Source: an uncultured Eubacteriales bacterium (GTDB lineage Bacteria > Bacillota > Clostridia > Oscillospirales > Acutalibacteraceae). From it: a DNA stretch of 9,036 nt. The stretch is taken from positions 1 to 9,036 of the forward strand of contig ONYV01000058.1 of assembly GCA_900322105.1 (NCBI GenBank). The letters run 5' to 3'. Position 1 is the stretch's first letter; each line of letters opens with the position of its first letter. The position numbers and the translations under genes were made by a program. This document shows positions 6,202 to 9,036 of the stretch, one piece after another. The notes under the pieces were generated by a model that was given only the letters and a program-made list of their open reading frames with translations, searched no databases and was not told the DNA's origin.

Positions 6202-6975
6202 ATGCTGACAATCGAACAAATTGAACATATCAGCTTTCGGCGTTCCGGTATCGGCGGCTACAAAACAGAGGATGTAGATACCTTCGTTGACGGCGTGATA
6301 GAAACGATAAAGGATTCGGAGCTTACAAAAAGAGAAATGCAGGCTCGTATCGAACAGCAGAATTTACAGATCATCAAATTTGAAAGTCAGGCGAAAAGCG
6401 TGCAGGATGCGATCATCACCGCCGAAATGACGGCGAAGAAGATCGAAAGCGAAGCGCAGGAAAAAGCCGACAGGATCAGCCTGCAAGCGGATGCGCAGGC
6501 GCAGAAAACACTCAGTGACGCAGACGCAAAGGCGCAGGAAATGATCCATGAAGCAGAGATGAAAGCGCAGGCGATCCTCAACAGCGCCCTGAGCCGCTCT
6601 GCTGCCAGCATTGATGAAAACAACAGGATCATCACACAGCAAAAACAGCATATCATTCAGATACAGTCGGAAGTGACACGTTTCAGAGAAGCGCTGATCG
6701 ATTCCTATAAAAACCACCTGCGGCTCATCAATTCCCTGCCAAAAGCAGAGGAGTTTCAGCAGTATCAGGAAAAGTTAGAGGAAAGCTACCCCGAAGCAGT
6801 TCCTGTGACACCTGCGGATGTGGAGCAGGAGGTTCGCAAGGAAGCGGAAAAGACTGTGGAACAGAACAAACATCAGAGTGGAAATGGTCGACACCGACCG
6901 TGTGAAGGCGATCTCCGAAGAAATGCGCACCAACGCAAAGGCGCAGGAAGCGCTGCTCAGGGAACAGCAGAATGA
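6202..6975 (+). CDS. divIVA: DivIVA, N-terminal and coiled-coil part (frameshifted gene)
   Basis: MLTIEQIEHISFRR is the DivIVA membrane-binding opening (Phe12, Arg13-Arg14), followed by GGYKTEDVDTFVD (18-30). A long alanine/glutamate/lysine/glutamine-rich coiled coil then runs to about residue 185. DivIVA gathers at negatively curved membrane at the septum and poles and recruits partners. The ATG has AAGGAAAG (6189-6196) before it; frame-open sequence upstream to 6091 lies over sepF and is not DivIVA-like. This frame ends at 6973-6975 (257 aa), but the last ~34 residues become Arg/His/Gly-rich and unlike the acidic protein before. The sensible continuation is in the next frame (6884-7378). 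Removing one A from the AAA at 6868-6870 would join them into a 391-residue DivIVA. Either the gene is mutated, or this is a sequence error. Confidence 0.88.
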   Translation: MLTIEQIEHISFRRSGIGGYKTEDVDTFVDGVIETIKDSELTKREMQARIEQQNLQIIKFESQAKSVQDAIITAEMTAKKIESEAQEKADRISLQADAQAQKTLSDADAKAQEMIHEAEMKAQAILNSALSRSAASIDENNRIITQQKQHIIQIQSEVTRFREALIDSYKNHLRLINSLPKAEEFQQYQEKLEESYPEAVPVTPADVEQEVRKEAEKTVEQNKHQSGNGRHRPCEGDLRRNAHQRKGAGSAAQGTAE

Positions 6976-7378
6976 ACCAAAAGAAGTGCCTTTTGTCAGC
7001 ACGAATGTCACCTTGACAGAGGATGAGGAGAAAGTGACCGACAGAGATTTCGACCCCGACGCTACATTAGAACTGGATGCGGAAGCGATCAGAAACGCTA
7101 TCGCAGAAAGTCAGCAGGAAACGACAGACGAAAGCAGGGACGATACAGCAGAGGACACCCCCGAAGCGCCTGCTGCGGAATCGAAAGACGATAACGCCGA
7201 GGAGATCGAAGCGCTTGTCAACAACGAAGCCGCCGCTGCCGGTCAAAGCGATGAACCGAAGCCCGTCAGCATTGATGAACTGGACAACGGCAGCATTTTC
7301 GGCACGGAGGACAGCAAGGAAGAAGAATCTAACAATCGTCAGCCCATACAGCTTGACGAAGAAAAACCGACAGAGTGA
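6884..7378 (+). CDS. DivIVA C-terminal tail, in the +1 frame
   Basis: From the ATG at 6884 this frame encodes 164 residues: MVDTDRVKAISEEMRTNAKAQ, then a very acidic, E/D/A/T-rich tail ending DEEKPTE. The composition continues that of DivIVA rather than of a new gene. No good ribosome site precedes the ATG, and most of the first 30 codons overlap the preceding frame. It is best read as the detached C-terminus of divIVA. The frame is open further upstream (to 6818), where it gives Arg/Trp-rich sequence that is not meaningful. It would be a separate protein only if translation restarts here. Motifs such as PVSIDELDNGSIFG near its end look like short linear binding segments, but I recognise no known partner. 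Confidence 0.6.
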   Translation: MVDTDRVKAISEEMRTNAKAQEALLREQQNEPKEVPFVSTNVTLTEDEEKVTDRDFDPDATLELDAEAIRNAIAESQQETTDESRDDTAEDTPEAPAAESKDDNAEEIEALVNNEAAAAGQSDEPKPVSIDELDNGSIFGTEDSKEEESNNRQPIQLDEEKPTE

Positions 7379-7402
7379 AACCGTGCGATCGTCAGGGAAA
7401 GA

Positions 7403-7578
7403 GGTCAAGGCTGAAAGGTTGGTGTCAGCAGCCGTCTGATACAGGAAAACTACGTACCTGATGACCGCAGGATATACAGAGAGAGAAATGTCTGCAAAGC
7501 GATCCGACACAATAGACTTCCTCGGGAACTTCCGAAGAAGTCTGATGATCCGTGTCGGATTTTGGCTTGTAGGACTTC
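7403..7578 (+). promoter_or_regulatory. Structured leader of ileS, possible attenuator (no T-box motif)
   Basis: This lies in the 226-bp gap between divIVA and ileS. GGTCA (7403-7407) pairs with TGACC (7462-7466) around two hairpins, 7422-7428/7436-7442 and CAGG/CCTG (7442-7460). A long composite hairpin follows: ATCCGACAC (7502-7510) with GTGTCGGAT (7552-7560), and inside it AGACTTC (7514-7520) with GAAGTCT (7537-7543) and TCGG/CCGA at the tip. After it come only four T's (7560-7563), so a terminator would be weak. GAAGTC (7537-7542) can instead pair with GACTTC (7573-7578), giving mutually exclusive folds. Clostridial ileS genes are often T-box controlled, but the conserved GGTGGNACCGCG core is absent. 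Confidence 0.4.
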
Positions 7579-7604
7579 AGCGAAAGAAAAGGAGAGAAAG
7601 TATT

Positions 7605-9036
7605 ATGCCGCAGGATTACAACAGTACGCTGAATCTGCCAAAGACTGACTTCCCCATGAGGGCAGGACTTCCGAAATCCGAGCCTGTCACCCTCAAACGC
7701 TGGGAAGACAGTCAGGTGTATGAAACACTGATGAAAAACAACGAAGGAAAGCCGCTTTATGTGCTGCATGACGGACCGCCCTATGCTAACGGCAACATTC
7801 ACCTCGGTCATGCCATGAATAAGGTGCTGAAAGATATTATCGTCAGATATAAGAACATGACAGGCTTCAAAGCGCCCTATGTGCCCGGATGGGACACCCA
7901 CGGTCTGCCGACAGAGCTGAAAGCAAGAGCAAAGGCAGGCGTTGGCAACTCTACCTCTATGTCCGTTGTCGAGCTGAGAAAAATCTGCCGTGACTTTGCG
8001 CTGGGCTATATCGACGACCAGAGAACACAGTTCAAGAGATTGGGCGCAATCGGTGAATGGAACAATCCGTATATCACCCTCACACATGACTTTGAAGCAA
8101 AGCAGATCCGCATTTTCTCGGAAATGGCGATGAAGGGCTATATCTACAGAGGACTCAAGCCTGTTTATTGGTGTCCCGAATGTGAGACCGCTTTGGCAGA
8201 AGCAGAGATCGAATATGCAGAAGACCCCTGCCACTCCATTTATGTCAAGTTCCGTGTGACGGATGACCTTGGCAAGCTGTCTGCAATGGGCGCAGATGTG
8301 AAGAATACCTATTTCGTGATCTGGACGACCACCACATGGACGCTCCCTGCAAACGTTGCAATCTGTGTGGGTCCCCGATTCAATTACAGCGTCATCAAAA
8401 GCGGCAATGAATATTATGTCATGGCGGAAGAACTGTATGTCAGCGCTATGGAAGCCGCAGGAATCGACAATTATGAAGTGATCGGCACTATCAAGGGCGC
8501 TGAACTGGAATATATGAAGACTGCACACCCCTTTATCGACCGCACCTCCCTTGTCATTGTCGGAAACCACGTTACACTCGAAAGCGGTACAGGCTGCGTT
8601 CATACTGCACCCGGTCATGGTGTAGACGACTATGAAGTATGCCGCAATTATAAGGAATTGCCGATGGTTGTTCCTGTGGATGCGCACGGTCGTCTGACGG
8701 AAGAGGCAGGAATGTTTGCAGGACTGCTGACAGAGGAAGCCAACAAGCCGATCGCAGAGTATCTTGAAAAAACAGGCGCTCTCTTTGCGCTGAAAAAGAT
8801 CATCCACCAGTATCCGCACTGCTGGAGATGTAAAAAGCCCGTTCTGTTCCGCGCGACAAAGCAATGGTTCTGCTCGGTGGACGATTTCAAAGATGAGGCG
8901 ATCGAAGCCATCAAGGGCATTCAGTGGATTCCCGGCTGGGGCGAGGATCGTATCACGTCAATGGTTCGTGAAAGAAAAGACTGGTGTATCTCCCGTCAGA
9001 GAAAATGGGGCGTACCGATTCCGATCTTCTTCTGCA
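7605..9036 (+). CDS. ileS: Isoleucyl-tRNA synthetase, N-terminal part (runs off the window)
   Basis: The enzyme charges tRNA-Ile with isoleucine in the cytosol. The window holds 477 of the usual 900-1050 codons. DGPPYANGNIHLGHAMNK contains the class I HIGH motif as HLGH (66-69), followed by PGWDTHGLPTELKA, where the family more often has LPIE. The inserted CP1 editing domain is visible as WTTTTWTLPAN (240-250) and GTGCVHTAPGHGVDDYE (328-344), whose Asp342 is at the position that selects against mis-charged valine. YWCPECETALAEAE precedes the editing domain, and PHCWRCKKP and RKDWCISRQRKWGVPIP follow it. The KMSKS loop and anticodon domain lie beyond the end. The ATG has AGGAG (7590-7594) ten bases before it. 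Position after divIVA is the standard Gram-positive order. Confidence 0.97.
   Translation, partial: MPQDYNSTLNLPKTDFPMRAGLPKSEPVTLKRWEDSQVYETLMKNNEGKPLYVLHDGPPYANGNIHLGHAMNKVLKDIIVRYKNMTGFKAPYVPGWDTHGLPTELKARAKAGVGNSTSMSVVELRKICRDFALGYIDDQRTQFKRLGAIGEWNNPYITLTHDFEAKQIRIFSEMAMKGYIYRGLKPVYWCPECETALAEAEIEYAEDPCHSIYVKFRVTDDLGKLSAMGADVKNTYFVIWTTTTWTLPANVAICVGPRFNYSVIKSGNEYYVMAEELYVSAMEAAGIDNYEVIGTIKGAELEYMKTAHPFIDRTSLVIVGNHVTLESGTGCVHTAPGHGVDDYEVCRNYKELPMVVPVDAHGRLTEEAGMFAGLLTEEANKPIAEYLEKTGALFALKKIIHQYPHCWRCKKPVLFRATKQWFCSVDDFKDEAIEAIKGIQWIPGWGEDRITSMVRERKDWCISRQRKWGVPIPIFFC

Noticed and set aside
7379..7604. T-box riboswitch before ileS
   Set aside because: I looked for the conserved GGTGGNACCGCG core and a strong terminator with a T run. 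Neither is present.
7425..8864. 479-codon open frame on the minus strand
   Set aside because: It lies antisense to ileS, which has unmistakable synthetase motifs across the same bases. The translated product is Cys/His/Phe-rich without domains, typical of the mirror of a biased coding strand.
1..9036. CRISPR array, tRNA or rRNA genes, insertion sequence transposase
   Set aside because: No regularly spaced repeats, no tRNA cloverleaf or rRNA sequence, and no transposase motifs were seen on either strand.

Overview
The window reads as a piece of a Clostridia chromosome, most likely an Oscillospiraceae/Ruminococcus-like gut or rumen bacterium. This is inferred from the gene content (yggS-sepF-divIVA-ileS, a Gram-positive division cluster), from the style of the predicted proteins, and from GC-rich hairpin repeats in the gaps that resemble repeats I remember from such genomes. 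No taxonomic marker is present. All genes lie on the + strand.

Layout. Bases 1-206 form a block of stacked perfect hairpins without a credible gene, probably an interspersed repeat. A very good sigma-A type promoter (TTGATT, 17 bp, TATAAT, 207-235) follows. A leader of about 170 nt then holds a possible short reading frame beginning M-N-P-P-D-P, whose stop overlaps the start of a CorA-type Mg2+ channel gene (413-1342). Next, 38 bp on, is a 637-codon gene (1381-3294) that fuses a uridine-phosphorylase-like domain through an ~80-residue hydrophilic linker to a complete MiaA tRNA prenyltransferase. The 320 bp gap after it (3295-3614) holds two diverged copies of one hairpin repeat in opposite orientation around an AT-rich core.

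The second half is a division-related run: a membrane-anchored HlyD-like protein (3615-4916), YggS/PLPBP (4885-5619, overlapping the previous gene), SepF (5634-6122) and DivIVA (6202-7378). DivIVA is broken by an apparent +1 frameshift near 6868-6880: the N-terminal and coiled-coil part is in one frame and the acidic tail in the next. A structured leader of about 225 bp without the usual T-box motif comes before ileS (7605 to the window end, 5' two-fifths to half of the gene only).

How the genes fit together. SepF tethers FtsZ to the membrane and DivIVA marks curved membrane at septa and poles. YggS buffers pyridoxal phosphate and commonly sits with them. MiaA and IleS are translation-accuracy functions and CorA supplies Mg2+. 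The least ordinary items are the nucleoside phosphorylase-MiaA fusion, the proline-rich leader frame before corA, the frameshifted divIVA and the inverted repeat pair.
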